Shown here one piece after another: positions 53,677-62,009 of a stretch of DNA of 64,000 bases. The stretch spans positions 20,530 through 84,529 of the forward strand of contig JAJQHQ010000059.1 in NCBI GenBank assembly GCA_021199655.1, written 5' to 3'. This stretch comes from Lachnospiraceae bacterium (GTDB lineage Bacteria > Bacillota > Clostridia > Lachnospirales > Lachnospiraceae). The notes beneath the pieces are model-generated. The model was not told where the DNA came from and searched no databases. It saw only the letters and a list, made by a program, of their open reading frames with translations. A program made the position numbers and the translations under genes. The number at the start of each line of letters is the position of its first letter. The stretch's first letter is position 1.

Positions 53677-54915
53677 TTATACGTTCTGGCAGAGCGTAAT
53701 TACCAGAATATCGTCGGAATCCGGACTTTTGACGAAATAATCCGCAGTCTCGACAGCACGGTAAATCCCGTCGTCTCCCATCTGCCTGGTCACGATGCGG
53801 ACACATTCCTGCCCGGCTTCATACGCCGCCAGAAGTGAGTCGCTGTGAAAGGTGTCGGCAAACAGCTGCTGATCCTCGGGATGCATGGAAGACGCCCCAT
53901 GGACGATCAGCTCGTCGAAGTTGCCGGCCGGAGGGCAGGAGGTCGTCGTAAAATTGTCATAAGTCATCATATAATAGCTGTTGCGTGTCAGGTTTGAAAA
54001 GATCACGAGAGGGTATCTTTTGAAAATGACTTCCGTGAGCAGCTGCATGGCGCTGGAGCACGGCTGGATCATCAGAATATCCTCAGAAGCACTTTCCTGT
54101 GCTTCCAATGGGGTCGCCTGCCGGCTTAAGACGCGGGCAAAATCCTCTTCTGGCATTGGCTTTGCAAACAGAAATCCCTGGATCAGATCACAGCCGCAGG
54201 TGCGCAGAAAGCCAAGCTGTTCGCGAGTCTCCACGCCTTCTGCCACAGTAGTCAGGTGCAGCCTTTTCACAAAATCGTAAATGCTCTCCAGCACGATACG
54301 GTCCTTGTCATTGCCAAGACCTCCGGAAAGGAGGGAGCGGTCAATCTTTAAAATATCCGCGTCCACATCTTTCACCATGCTCAAAGAAGAGAGACCACTG
54401 CCGAAATCATCTATGGCCACATGAAATCCCTGCGCCCGGACAGAAGCGACAAGCGCGATGATCCGTTCCGAATCGCTTGCCAGTGAGGATTCCGTGATCT
54501 CCACGTGGATCAGCTCGTGCGGAATCTGCAGCCGATCCGTTTCCGCACAGAGCATTCCGGCAAAATCCGCTTCATCCAGGTGATTTCTGGAGAAATTGAC
54601 CGCGACGGGGGCAATTTCCTCGCCTGCGTCAAGCCGTTTCTTTAAGAATTGGCACACTTCTTTCAGAATCTGCCAGTCGAGCTCGCAGATCTGGTTGCTC
54701 TGCTCCAGATAAGGGACAAACTCACCTGGCGTCCCGATACTTCCGTCGGGCTTTTTCCACCGGGCGAGAGCTTCCGCGCTGGCGAGTTTTCCGCTGAGTG
54801 CTTTGTACTGCGGCTGATAATATGCGATAAATTCGTGGTTTTCGAGTGCTTTTTGAATCTGAATCTCTGAATCGGGCATTCCTTCATTCGATAATTCATT
54901 TTCCTTTGACAGCAT
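53677..54915 (-). CDS. EAL-domain cyclic-di-GMP phosphodiesterase
   Basis: A 412-residue cytoplasmic protein. The EAL domain (about 20-265) keeps the catalytic set: EALARW, the Asn in VAVNFSRNH, Glu in HVEITESS, Asp-Asp in AIDDFGSGLSS, Lys in ILKIDRS, and EGVET, so it should hydrolyse c-di-GMP. There is no GGDEF domain. The C-terminal 130 residues form a PAS-like fold (YPLVIFSNLTRNSYYMMTYD), which probably regulates activity; that order, EAL then PAS, is less usual. It has its own promoter and terminator. Confidence 0.9.
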   Translation of the reverse strand: MLSKENELSNEGMPDSEIQIQKALENHEFIAYYQPQYKALSGKLASAEALARWKKPDGSIGTPGEFVPYLEQSNQICELDWQILKEVCQFLKKRLDAGEEIAPVAVNFSRNHLDEADFAGMLCAETDRLQIPHELIHVEITESSLASDSERIIALVASVRAQGFHVAIDDFGSGLSSLSMVKDVDADILKIDRSLLSGGLGNDKDRIVLESIYDFVKRLHLTTVAEGVETREQLGFLRTCGCDLIQGFLFAKPMPEEDFARVLSRQATPLEAQESASEDILMIQPCSSAMQLLTEVIFKRYPLVIFSNLTRNSYYMMTYDNFTTTSCPPAGNFDELIVHGASSMHPEDQQLFADTFHSDSLLAAYEAGQECVRIVTRQMGDDGIYRAVETADYFVKSPDSDDILVITLCQNV

Positions 54916-54967
54916 GAGTACCGCCTTTCTTTAGACTGTATTTTTAAATTTGTAACGATTTAAAAAG

Positions 54968-54996
54968 AGTATATCAAATCGTTTCAGGTTATACAA
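54968..54996 (-). promoter_or_regulatory. Promoter for the EAL gene
   Basis: On the minus strand TTGTAT (54991-54996) and TATACT (54968-54973) are 17 bases apart, 52 bases before the start codon. Confidence 0.6.
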
Positions 54997-55067
54997 GGCA
55001 AATCTTTTTTTCCGATGCTGTTTTGAACAGCAGGCTGAAAAAATAAAGAAAAGCTTTCCTCAATCCG

Positions 55068-55096
55068 TTGAAAATATAGAAGCAAGGTTGTATAAT
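55068..55096 (+). promoter_or_regulatory. Sigma-A promoter for the alcohol dehydrogenase gene
   Basis: TTGAAA (55068-55073) and TATAAT (55091-55096) are separated by 17 bases, 55 bases before the start codon. Confidence 0.82.
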
Positions 55097-55151
55097 CAAT
55101 TCAGTTTGAGCTTGTGTCGTTTATGATAAAAACGCATGCAAAGGAGATTAT

Positions 55152-56351
55152 ATGAATCCTCTGAAAAAAATCTATTGCCGGGTATTCCAGACGGTCTTTA
55201 AGATTGCTCTGCCGATCCTGCCTTATCGGAATCCGAAGATCATCGGTTCGGTAAAACAGATTCCGGTGGTACTGGATCGGAAAAAATGCACCCGTGTCCT
55301 GATCGTTACGGATCCGGGCATTTCCTCTCTTGGACTGACCAAAGAACTGGAACGGACACTGACGGAACACGGTATTTATTATGCCATGTATGATAAGACA
55401 GCTGCTAACCCGACCACGGAAAATGTTGCGGAAGCACTGGCACTTTATCATTCTCAGTTCTGCGAGGCAATCATTGGCTTTGGCGGAGGCTCCAGCATGG
55501 ACTGCGCGAAGGCAGTGGGAGCACGTGCGGCGAAGCCGGGACAGCCGCTGGAAAAGATGAAGGGCATCCTTCGGGTGCACAAAAGACTGCCGCTTCTGAT
55601 CGCGGTGCCGACCACGGCCGGTACGGGTAGTGAGACCACACTGGCGGCGGTGATCGTGGACGCGAAGACCCGGCATAAATATGTGATCAATGATTTCTGC
55701 CTGATCCCGCGGTATGCGGTGCTCGACCCGAATGTGACACTCAGCCTGCCGCCGTTTGTTACGGCGACGACCGGCATGGACGCGCTGACACACGCGGTGG
55801 AAGCCTACATCGGCAACACCACTACGAGGGGCACACGTAAAAATGCCGAGGATGCTGTCCGGCTGATTTTTGAAAATCTGGATCAGGCATATCAGAACGG
55901 AAGCAATAAAAAAGCCCGGAAGAATATGCTGCGGGCCTCCTATTACGCAGGCTGCGCATTTACGAAATCCTATGTGGGATATGTCCACGCGGTTGCTCAT
56001 TCTCTGGGAGGAGAGTACAATGTCCCGCACGGTCTGGCAAACGCGATCCTGCTTCCGTTTGTGCTGGAGGAATACGGCTCCTGCATTTATCCGAAGCTTT
56101 CGAAGCTGGCTGTGGCTGCGGGGATAGCCAATGAAAATACGCCTGAAGATCATGCTGCAAAGGCATTTATCCAGGCAATTAAGGATATGAAGAAACGGTT
56201 CGGTATCGGAGATACGGTGCCGGAGCTTCAAAAGGAGGATATTCCGAAGCTTGCCCGCTACGCGGATAAGGAAGCGAATCCTCTGTATCCGGTGCCGGTG
56301 CTGATGGATGCGAAGGAACTGGAGAAGTTCTATTATCGTGTCATGGCTTAG
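55152..56351 (+). CDS. Iron-containing alcohol dehydrogenase
   Basis: A 399-residue group III (Fe-type) NAD(P)-dependent alcohol dehydrogenase. The nucleotide site has GGGSSMDCAKAVG, then TAGTGSETT, and the metal ligands are in DALTHAVEAYIG and in HAVAHSLGGEYNVPHGLANA. The N-terminus has a short hydrophobic stretch (ALPILPYR) but is not a membrane segment. AAGGAG precedes the ATG. It is followed by an aldehyde dehydrogenase 107 bases downstream; the pair could interconvert alcohol, aldehyde and acid. The substrate cannot be told from sequence. Confidence 0.92.
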   Translation: MNPLKKIYCRVFQTVFKIALPILPYRNPKIIGSVKQIPVVLDRKKCTRVLIVTDPGISSLGLTKELERTLTEHGIYYAMYDKTAANPTTENVAEALALYHSQFCEAIIGFGGGSSMDCAKAVGARAAKPGQPLEKMKGILRVHKRLPLLIAVPTTAGTGSETTLAAVIVDAKTRHKYVINDFCLIPRYAVLDPNVTLSLPPFVTATTGMDALTHAVEAYIGNTTTRGTRKNAEDAVRLIFENLDQAYQNGSNKKARKNMLRASYYAGCAFTKSYVGYVHAVAHSLGGEYNVPHGLANAILLPFVLEEYGSCIYPKLSKLAVAAGIANENTPEDHAAKAFIQAIKDMKKRFGIGDTVPELQKEDIPKLARYADKEANPLYPVPVLMDAKELEKFYYRVMA

Positions 56352-56458
56352 TGCAGTTGCTGCTGAGAACGCCTGGTTTGCAGAGCCGGAGCGAAATAAG
56401 CCGATGATCATCTCCCTGGTTTCAGACAACAGGATGTTACGAAAGGAGCAACATTCGA

Positions 56459-57850
56459 ATGACAGAAAAACAGATTCGGGAAATTGTGGAAAAACAGCGG
56501 AAGTATTTTTCATCCGGGGCGACGCTGCATGTGGAAGCACGGCTCAATGCGATCGGCCGGCTGAAAGCCTGCATCCGGAAGCATGAGCGGGAGATCAATG
56601 AAGAGCTCAAAAAAGATCTGGGGAAAAGTGCGTTTGAGGGCTATATGTGTGAGACCGGGCTGACCTTAAGCGAGATCAGCTATATGCAGAAGCATACGAG
56701 AGCATTTGCAAAAGAAAAGACTGTCCGGACGCCACTGGCGCAGTTTGCCTCACGGAGTTTTACGAAGCCGTCTCCCTATGGCGTGGTGCTGATCATGAGT
56801 CCCTGGAATTATCCGTTCCTGCTCACGCTCGATCCGCTTGTGGACGCGCTGGCGGCCGGAAATACGGTCGTGGTGAAGCCGAGTGCTTATTCACCCAATA
56901 CCAGCGATCTGATCGCGAAGCTGATAAGGGAATGCTTTGATGAATCTTATGTGGCGGTTGTCACGGGCGGACGCGAAGAGAATCAATATCTGCTGCAGGA
57001 GCATTTTGACTATATCTTTTTCACAGGAAGCAAGTCCGTCGGACGTGAGGTGATGCGGCAGGCTTCTGAGCATCTGACTCCGGTAACGCTGGAGCTTGGA
57101 GGGAAAAGCCCCTGTATTGTGGATCGCACTGCGAATCTTAAGCTGGCGGCAAAGCGCATCGTATTCGGGAAGTTTTTAAACTGCGGACAGACCTGTGTGG
57201 CTCCGGACTATATTTACTGCGACCCGGCAATCAAGGATGAACTGGTCCGTCAGATTCGCCTGCAGATCCGGAAACAGTTTGGAAAGGTACCGCTTGAAAA
57301 CCCGGACTACGGAAAGATCATCAACCGCAAACATTTTGACCGCATACTGGGACTGGTCGATGCCGCGAGAGAGAATAAACGTCTCGTCATCGGCGGGCAT
57401 GCAGACCCGGATACTCTGCAGATCGAGCCGACGGTCATTGATCATGTGACTTTTGAGGATGCCGTTATGCAGGAGGAAATCTTCGGCCCGGTACTTCCGA
57501 TTCTTACGTATGATTCGCTGGATCAGGCTGTCGCGAAGATCAATTCCATGGAACACCCGCTTGCTCTGTATCTGTTTACACGCAGTAAGGGCGCGGCACG
57601 GATGGTCACGGCAAAGTGTGGTTTTGGAGGCGGGTGTATCAACGATACTGTGATTCATCTGGCGACAAGTGAGATGGGCTTTGGCGGCTTTGGCGAGAGC
57701 GGCATGGGTTCCTACCATGGCAAAAAGGGTTTTGACACGTTTTCTCATTATAAGAGCATCGTGGACAAAAAGCTGTGGCTTGATCTGCCGATGCGGTATC
57801 AGCCTTATAAAAAACTGTTTGATAAATTAATTCATATGTTTTTAAGATGA
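56459..57850 (+). CDS. NAD(P)-dependent aldehyde dehydrogenase
   Basis: A 463-residue aldehyde dehydrogenase of the class 3 / fatty aldehyde type. The nucleotide segment is MSPWNYPFLLTLDPL, the general base Glu is in TLELGGKSPCIVD, and the nucleophile cysteine is in FLNCGQTCVAPDY. The C-terminal end is hydrophobic and basic (YKKLFDKLIHMFLR), as in membrane-associated members. GAAAGGAG precedes the ATG. It probably oxidises the product of the preceding alcohol dehydrogenase, or the reverse. Confidence 0.93.
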   Translation: MTEKQIREIVEKQRKYFSSGATLHVEARLNAIGRLKACIRKHEREINEELKKDLGKSAFEGYMCETGLTLSEISYMQKHTRAFAKEKTVRTPLAQFASRSFTKPSPYGVVLIMSPWNYPFLLTLDPLVDALAAGNTVVVKPSAYSPNTSDLIAKLIRECFDESYVAVVTGGREENQYLLQEHFDYIFFTGSKSVGREVMRQASEHLTPVTLELGGKSPCIVDRTANLKLAAKRIVFGKFLNCGQTCVAPDYIYCDPAIKDELVRQIRLQIRKQFGKVPLENPDYGKIINRKHFDRILGLVDAARENKRLVIGGHADPDTLQIEPTVIDHVTFEDAVMQEEIFGPVLPILTYDSLDQAVAKINSMEHPLALYLFTRSKGAARMVTAKCGFGGGCINDTVIHLATSEMGFGGFGESGMGSYHGKKGFDTFSHYKSIVDKKLWLDLPMRYQPYKKLFDKLIHMFLR

Positions 57851-57890
57851 CATGACAAAATCATTTTTTATCATATTGAGTAATAAAATG

Positions 57891-57918
57891 TAACTGTGAA
57901 GATACCGAACAGTTACAA
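57891..57918 (+). repeat. 3' interspersed repeat, copy 3 (after the aldehyde dehydrogenase)
   Basis: This copy has perfect 7-base arms, TAACTGT at 57891-57897 and ACAGTTA at 57910-57916, around GAAGATACCGA. It lies 40 bases after the upstream gene and 32 bases before the next start codon. Confidence 0.65.
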
Positions 57919-57949
57919 TAAAAACATCATAGAACGGAGAGATAAGAAC

Positions 57950-59224
57950 ATGTGTGAGATGAACGCAAAATACCGGCTGGATACGGAGGAAAACCGTGCT
58001 TTTCTGAAAGAGATCCGAGAGGATCTTCTGAATTTCGGACATCAGTTTCCATCGCCGGGCGGCGGATCCTATTATCTGGGAGATGATGGGACGCCCTGGA
58101 AGGACCGGCCGAGAGAAACCTGGATCACCTGCCGTATGGCGCATGTCTACAGCATCGGTACATTGCTCGGGCATGAGGGAAGCGAGGCGCTTGTCGACGC
58201 GGCACTGAAGGGGCTGAACGGAGAACTGCACGATTCGATGAACAGAGGCTGGTATCCGGGGCTGACCGCAGACGGAACGATTCTGCCGGACAAGCAGTGT
58301 TACGCGCATGCGTTTGTGATCCTTGCTGCATCCTCTGCGACACTTGCACACAGACCAGGCGCAGAAGAGCTTCTGCGCGATGCGCTTGCGCTTTATGATA
58401 TGCGTTTCTGGAATGAAGAGGAAGGACTTGCCTGCGACACCTGGAATACCGAGTTTACGGTTCTTGACGATTATCGCGGACTGAACGCGAATATGCATAC
58501 GGTTGAGGCTTTTCTGGCCACGGCGGATGTGACGGGCAACGATGTGTACCGTGTGAGAGCGGAGCGCATCATCAACCATGTTCTTGACTGGGCTTCGCAG
58601 AACAGCTGGCGCATCCCGGAGCACTTTAAAAAGGACTGGACACCTGATCTGGAATGTAATAAAGAGAAGCCGGACGACCAGTTCAAACCATATGGAGCGA
58701 CGCCGGGACACGGCATTGAGTGGGCGCGGCTGATCACACAGTGGGCACTTTCCGTACCTACTTTTGAAGAGCACACCGGCGTCGTGGGAGAGAGCTTCCT
58801 TAAGCCGGAGAAATACATTGCCGCCGCGGAAAACCTGTACAACCGGGCAGTGACTGACGCGTGGAATGTGGATGGAGCACCGGGCATTGTCTACACAACA
58901 GACTGGGAAGGGAAACCGGTGGTTCATGACCGTATGCACTGGACACTCGCCGAGGCGATCAATACCTCCGCTGTCCTCTATCGGGCGACCGGCAAAGAAA
59001 AGTACGCAGAAGACTATGCACAGTTTATGCAGTATCTGGATGAAAAGGTGCTCGACCATGTGAACGGTTCCTGGTTTCATCAGCTTGACCGCAACAATCA
59101 GGTGATCGGGACAGTATGGCCCGGAAAATCAGACATTTACCATGCGCTGCAGGCAACACTAATCCCGTACAGTGAGCCATCGGTATCGATCGCTCCTGCT
59201 GTGGCAAAAGGGCTGCATGCATAG
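57950..59224 (+). CDS. YihS-like aldose-ketose isomerase (AGE superfamily)
   Basis: A 424-residue (alpha/alpha)6-barrel isomerase. It aligns along its length with what I remember of E. coli YihS (sulfoquinovose isomerase): WITCRMAHVYS, NRGWYPGLTADG, GLNANMHTVEAFL, TPGHGIEWARL and the C-terminal SDIYHALQ. The catalytic histidines (GHGIEW and IYHALQ) and the substrate Arg and His are kept. Two positions that I recall as sulfonate contacts in YihS (an Arg before the TPGH motif and a Gln before DIYH) are Gln and Ser here, so mannose/fructose-type isomerisation is equally likely. ATG 57950 follows CGGAGAG. A palindromic repeat and a terminator flank it. Confidence 0.85.
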   Translation: MCEMNAKYRLDTEENRAFLKEIREDLLNFGHQFPSPGGGSYYLGDDGTPWKDRPRETWITCRMAHVYSIGTLLGHEGSEALVDAALKGLNGELHDSMNRGWYPGLTADGTILPDKQCYAHAFVILAASSATLAHRPGAEELLRDALALYDMRFWNEEEGLACDTWNTEFTVLDDYRGLNANMHTVEAFLATADVTGNDVYRVRAERIINHVLDWASQNSWRIPEHFKKDWTPDLECNKEKPDDQFKPYGATPGHGIEWARLITQWALSVPTFEEHTGVVGESFLKPEKYIAAAENLYNRAVTDAWNVDGAPGIVYTTDWEGKPVVHDRMHWTLAEAINTSAVLYRATGKEKYAEDYAQFMQYLDEKVLDHVNGSWFHQLDRNNQVIGTVWPGKSDIYHALQATLIPYSEPSVSIAPAVAKGLHA

Positions 59225-59228
59225 AAAA

Positions 59229-59261
59229 AAGGGGACGGCTCCGCGGAGCCGTCCCTTCTCA
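59229..59261 (+). terminator. Terminator after the YihS-like gene
   Basis: A perfect 24-base palindrome, GGGACGGCTCC and GGAGCCGTCCC around GC, with A-run before and a short TTCTC after. Confidence 0.7.
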
Positions 59262-59323
59262 GTTAGTTCAATTCAAATGTTTCCGTCTTTTTATCTGCAA
59301 TCGTACTGTGTTTTCACGGATTT

Positions 59324-59698
59324 TTAATCTTCATTAATATGTTCTTCTCCCTGCGCGAGGATCGTCCGTACGTGATCGTCAGCGAGAGAGTAGAAGACGG
59401 ATTTGCCTTCTCTGCGGCTTTTCACGAGACGATTCGTTTTCAGGATGCGCAGCTGGTGAGAGATCGCCGACTGGTTCATGTTTAATGCTGATGCCAGGTC
59501 GCAGACACAGACCTCTGCCTCGAACAGTACGTACAGAATGCGGATGCGCGTGGAGTCGCCGAATACCTTAAATAATTCGGCGAGGTCATAGAGCTTTGTC
59601 TCATCCGGCATGGTCTCATTTACGATCTGCAGAAGGTTTTCATGCACTTCATATTCATCACAGCCGCAGCAGTCATTTACAGTTATTTTTTCCGACAT
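59324..59698 (-). CDS. ArsR/SmtB-family metal-responsive repressor (CadC-like)
   Basis: A 124-residue winged-helix repressor. N-terminal CCGC (about residue 10-13) and the CVCDL motif in the third helix match the cysteine ligands of the alpha3N Cd/Pb site of CadC. The recognition helix is NQSAISHQLRILK. The C-terminal helix has DDHVRTILAQGEEHINE, in which Asp, His, His and Glu are spaced like the alpha5 zinc site. Both sites seem intact. GAGGTGA is the ribosome binding site. It is the last gene of the metal-efflux operon, so it represses its own transcript. Confidence 0.92.
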   Translation of the reverse strand: MSEKITVNDCCGCDEYEVHENLLQIVNETMPDETKLYDLAELFKVFGDSTRIRILYVLFEAEVCVCDLASALNMNQSAISHQLRILKTNRLVKSRREGKSVFYSLADDHVRTILAQGEEHINED

Positions 59699-59713
59699 AA
59701 TTCACCTCACAGT

Positions 59714-59739
59714 GTAACCGTTCAGTACCTTCACAGTTT
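59714..59739 (-). repeat. 3' interspersed repeat, copy 4 (overlapping the efflux ATPase stop)
   Basis: On the minus strand AACTGTGAAGGTACTGAACGG overlaps the last codon and stop of the efflux ATPase, followed by TTAC. Orientation matches the gene it follows, as in the other three copies. Confidence 0.65.
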
Positions 59740-61599
59740 CTTTACAAACAGCGCCCGGATCGCGTTCAATACGGCAAGTATCATGACGCCGACATCCGCG
59801 AAAATGGCCATCCACATATTGGCGATACCGAGTGCACCCAGTATCAGGCAGACTGCCTTGACGCCGATTGCAAAGTAAATATTCTGATAAACGATGCGCA
59901 GGCATTTGCGGGAGATGCGGATGGCCTTTGAGACCTTCAGAGGGTCGTCGTCCATCAGCACGACATCAGCCGCTTCAATCGCTGCGTCGGAGCCCATCGC
60001 ACCCATCGCGATGCCGATATCCGCACGGGAGAGCACCGGAGCGTCGTTGATGCCGTCGCCGACAAAGGCCAGCTTTTCTTTCTCACCCTTTTTCGCGAGA
60101 AGTTCTTCGACCTTCGTCACCTTGTCAGCCGGGAGCAGTTCACTGTAAACTTCATCGATGCCAAGTTCAGAAGCCACCTGTTCTGCAACACGTTTTGCAT
60201 CGCCGGTGAGCATCACAGTTTTCGCAACACCGGCCTTTTTCAGACTCTTTATCGCTTCTGCTGCGGTCGGTTTCACGATATCTGAGATCAGGATGTGTCC
60301 TGCGTATTCGCCGTCGATGGCAATATGGACGACCGTACCGACATGGTGGCAGTCCTGCCAGGCGACGCCGAGACGGTTCATCAGCTTTGTGTTGCCGGCC
60401 GCGACCATCCTGCCATCTACACGGGCGGTGACGCCGTTGCCGCCGATCTCTTCCATATCACTGACACGGCTGCGGTCGATCGGCTTTCCGTAAGCGCGCT
60501 GCAGACTTTTGCTGATCGGATGTGAAGACGCGCTCTCCGCGAGTGCCGCGTATTCGAGAAGCTGCTCCTGATCCATGCTGTTGTGATGAACGCCGCTTAC
60601 TTCAAACACGCCCTTTGTCATGGTGCCGGTCTTATCGAACACCACAATTTTCGTCTGCGAGAGCGTTTCCAGATAATTGGAACCCTTGACCAGCACACCG
60701 GCGTTGCTCGCACCGCCGATACCGGCAAAGAAGGAAAGCGGGATACTGATGACCAGCGCACAGGGGCAGCTGATGACAAGAAAAGTCAGAGCCCGGTAGA
60801 TCCAGTCGCCCCACTCCGGGGAAAGCCCCATAAAAAGTATACGTACAAGCGGCGGAAGGATTGCCAGCACCAGCGCGCCATAGCAGACCGCGGGCGTATA
60901 ATAACGGGCGAATTTAGAGATAAAGTTCTCTGATTTTGATTTACGCGAGCTGGAATTCTCCACCAGTTCCAGTATTTTGGAAACGGTTGATTCACCAAAT
61001 TCTTTTGTCGTTCGGATACGGATCAGACCGGTCATATTGATGCAGCCGCTGATCGCCTCGTCTCCTTTTTCAACCTCGCGCGGCAGGCTTTCACCGGTCA
61101 GCGCACTGGTGTTCAGCGCAGTCTTTCCTTCAATCACAATGCCGTCAATCGGCACTTTTTCACCCGGCTGCACGACGATCGTTGAGCCAATCTCTACTTC
61201 GTCAGGATCGACTTTTTCCAGCTGCCCCTCGCACTCGATATTGGCGTAATCCGGGCGGATATCCATCAGGTCGCTGATATTGCGGCGGCTCTTGCCGACT
61301 GCGTAGCTCTGGAAGAGTTCGCCGATCTGATAGAAGAGCATGACAGCCACACCTTCACTGTAATCCCCGAGAAGAATGGCGCCGAGCGTAGCGACCGCCA
61401 TCAGGAAATTCTCATCAAAGACCTGACGGTTGCGGATGCCTTTTCCCGCTTTCTTCAGGATGTCGTAGCCGATGATAAGATACGGAATCATAAAGAGGCC
61501 GAAGCGAAGATACCCGTCGATCGGCAGGCAGGAGAACAGTATCATCAGGGCTGCCGCAGCGAGGATCCGGATCAGCATTTTTTTCTGCTTCTTATTCAT
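59731..61599 (-). CDS. P1B-type Zn/Cd/Pb-translocating ATPase (ZntA/CadA type)
   Basis: A 622-residue heavy-metal efflux pump. It has about eight membrane helices, the metal-translocation motif SCPCALVISIPL, the phosphorylation site DKTGTMTKG, TGES in the actuator (NTSALTGESLPRE), the HP motif in SSHPISKSL and GDGINDAPVLSRADIGIAMG. Unlike most family members it has no N-terminal HMA metal-binding domain; a free HMA protein is encoded 28 bases upstream instead. The CPC motif plus the CadC-like repressor point to Zn, Cd or Pb rather than copper. Confidence 0.94.
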   Translation of the reverse strand: MNKKQKKMLIRILAAAALMILFSCLPIDGYLRFGLFMIPYLIIGYDILKKAGKGIRNRQVFDENFLMAVATLGAILLGDYSEGVAVMLFYQIGELFQSYAVGKSRRNISDLMDIRPDYANIECEGQLEKVDPDEVEIGSTIVVQPGEKVPIDGIVIEGKTALNTSALTGESLPREVEKGDEAISGCINMTGLIRIRTTKEFGESTVSKILELVENSSSRKSKSENFISKFARYYTPAVCYGALVLAILPPLVRILFMGLSPEWGDWIYRALTFLVISCPCALVISIPLSFFAGIGGASNAGVLVKGSNYLETLSQTKIVVFDKTGTMTKGVFEVSGVHHNSMDQEQLLEYAALAESASSHPISKSLQRAYGKPIDRSRVSDMEEIGGNGVTARVDGRMVAAGNTKLMNRLGVAWQDCHHVGTVVHIAIDGEYAGHILISDIVKPTAAEAIKSLKKAGVAKTVMLTGDAKRVAEQVASELGIDEVYSELLPADKVTKVEELLAKKGEKEKLAFVGDGINDAPVLSRADIGIAMGAMGSDAAIEAADVVLMDDDPLKVSKAIRISRKCLRIVYQNIYFAIGVKAVCLILGALGIANMWMAIFADVGVMILAVLNAIRALFVKKL

Positions 61600-61627
61600 A
61601 GCTCATGTCCCTTTCCATAACATTATC

Positions 61628-61846
61628 TTATAGATAGATCTCGCAGTCGTCCTCCACCTTTTTGCAGTTCTTCAGGACTTCCTTCATGACGGATTTTGCA
61701 TCCTGGCCTTCCTCAAATTCCACGATCATCTTCAGTGCCATGAAGTTCACGGTCGCGTCTTTCACACCGGCAGTTTTTTTGGCGGCTTCCTCCATCTTGT
61801 TCGCGCAATTGGCGCAGTCTACGTCGATCTTGTAGGTCTTTTTCAT
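61628..61846 (-). CDS. Free-standing HMA-domain metal-binding protein
   Basis: A 72-residue protein, essentially one HMA (MerP/CopZ-like) domain. The metal-binding motif is DCANCANKM, a variant of the usual GMTCxxC, followed by the beta-alpha-beta core (GVKDATVNFMALKMIVEF). ATG 61846 follows AAAGGA; longer in-frame readings to 61945 would run through the operator. It probably replaces the missing N-terminal domain of the efflux ATPase and delivers or buffers metal. First gene of the operon. Confidence 0.88.
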   Translation of the reverse strand: MKKTYKIDVDCANCANKMEEAAKKTAGVKDATVNFMALKMIVEFEEGQDAKSVMKEVLKNCKKVEDDCEIYL

Positions 61847-61895
61847 TGCTTTGTCCGTCCTTTCTGATTTAAATGAGCGAATGATTAAATGAACA

Positions 61896-61914
61896 AATGA
61901 ACAACTATTCATAT
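61896..61914 (-). promoter_or_regulatory. ArsR/CadC-type operator
   Basis: AATGAACAACTATTCATAT is an imperfect dyad (ATGAA/TTCAT) just downstream of the -10 box, the usual place and form for SmtB/CzrA/CadC operators. Several more AAATGAAC-like units follow downstream of it on the transcript. Confidence 0.7.
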
Positions 61915-62004
61915 GTATAAGACCATTATAGAATATATGGCGCATTTGTCAAGTAAAATATAAGCCTGGTAGTTCTTTTCGGCTTCAAACTGCTTATTAT
62001 CCAT
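61909..62004 (-). pseudogene. N-terminal fragment of a SHOCT-like mobile-element protein
   Basis: A 31-codon reading frame starting MDNKQFEAEKNYQAY with a good ribosome binding site (AAGGTGGTGA). The first 14 residues resemble the N-terminus of small SHOCT-domain proteins common on clostridial phages and integrative elements; after that the reading frame runs into the efflux operon promoter. It marks a junction at about 61960 between mobile DNA and the metal operon. Confidence 0.5.
61925..61952 (-). promoter_or_regulatory. Consensus sigma-A promoter of the metal-efflux operon
   Basis: On the minus strand a perfect TTGACA (61947-61952) and a perfect TATAAT (61925-61930) are separated by 16 bases. 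The strength of this promoter fits a repressed operon. Confidence 0.88.
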
Positions 62005-62009
62005 TGCTG

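Noticed and set aside
55101..56540. A 479-codon open frame on the minus strand
   Set aside because: It lies opposite the alcohol dehydrogenase and reads as an Arg/His/Cys-rich sequence without family motifs; the plus strand has a complete enzyme with all metal ligands.
57842..59080. A 412-codon open frame on the minus strand
   Set aside because: It is antisense to the YihS-like isomerase, has no ribosome binding site and no recognisable motif.
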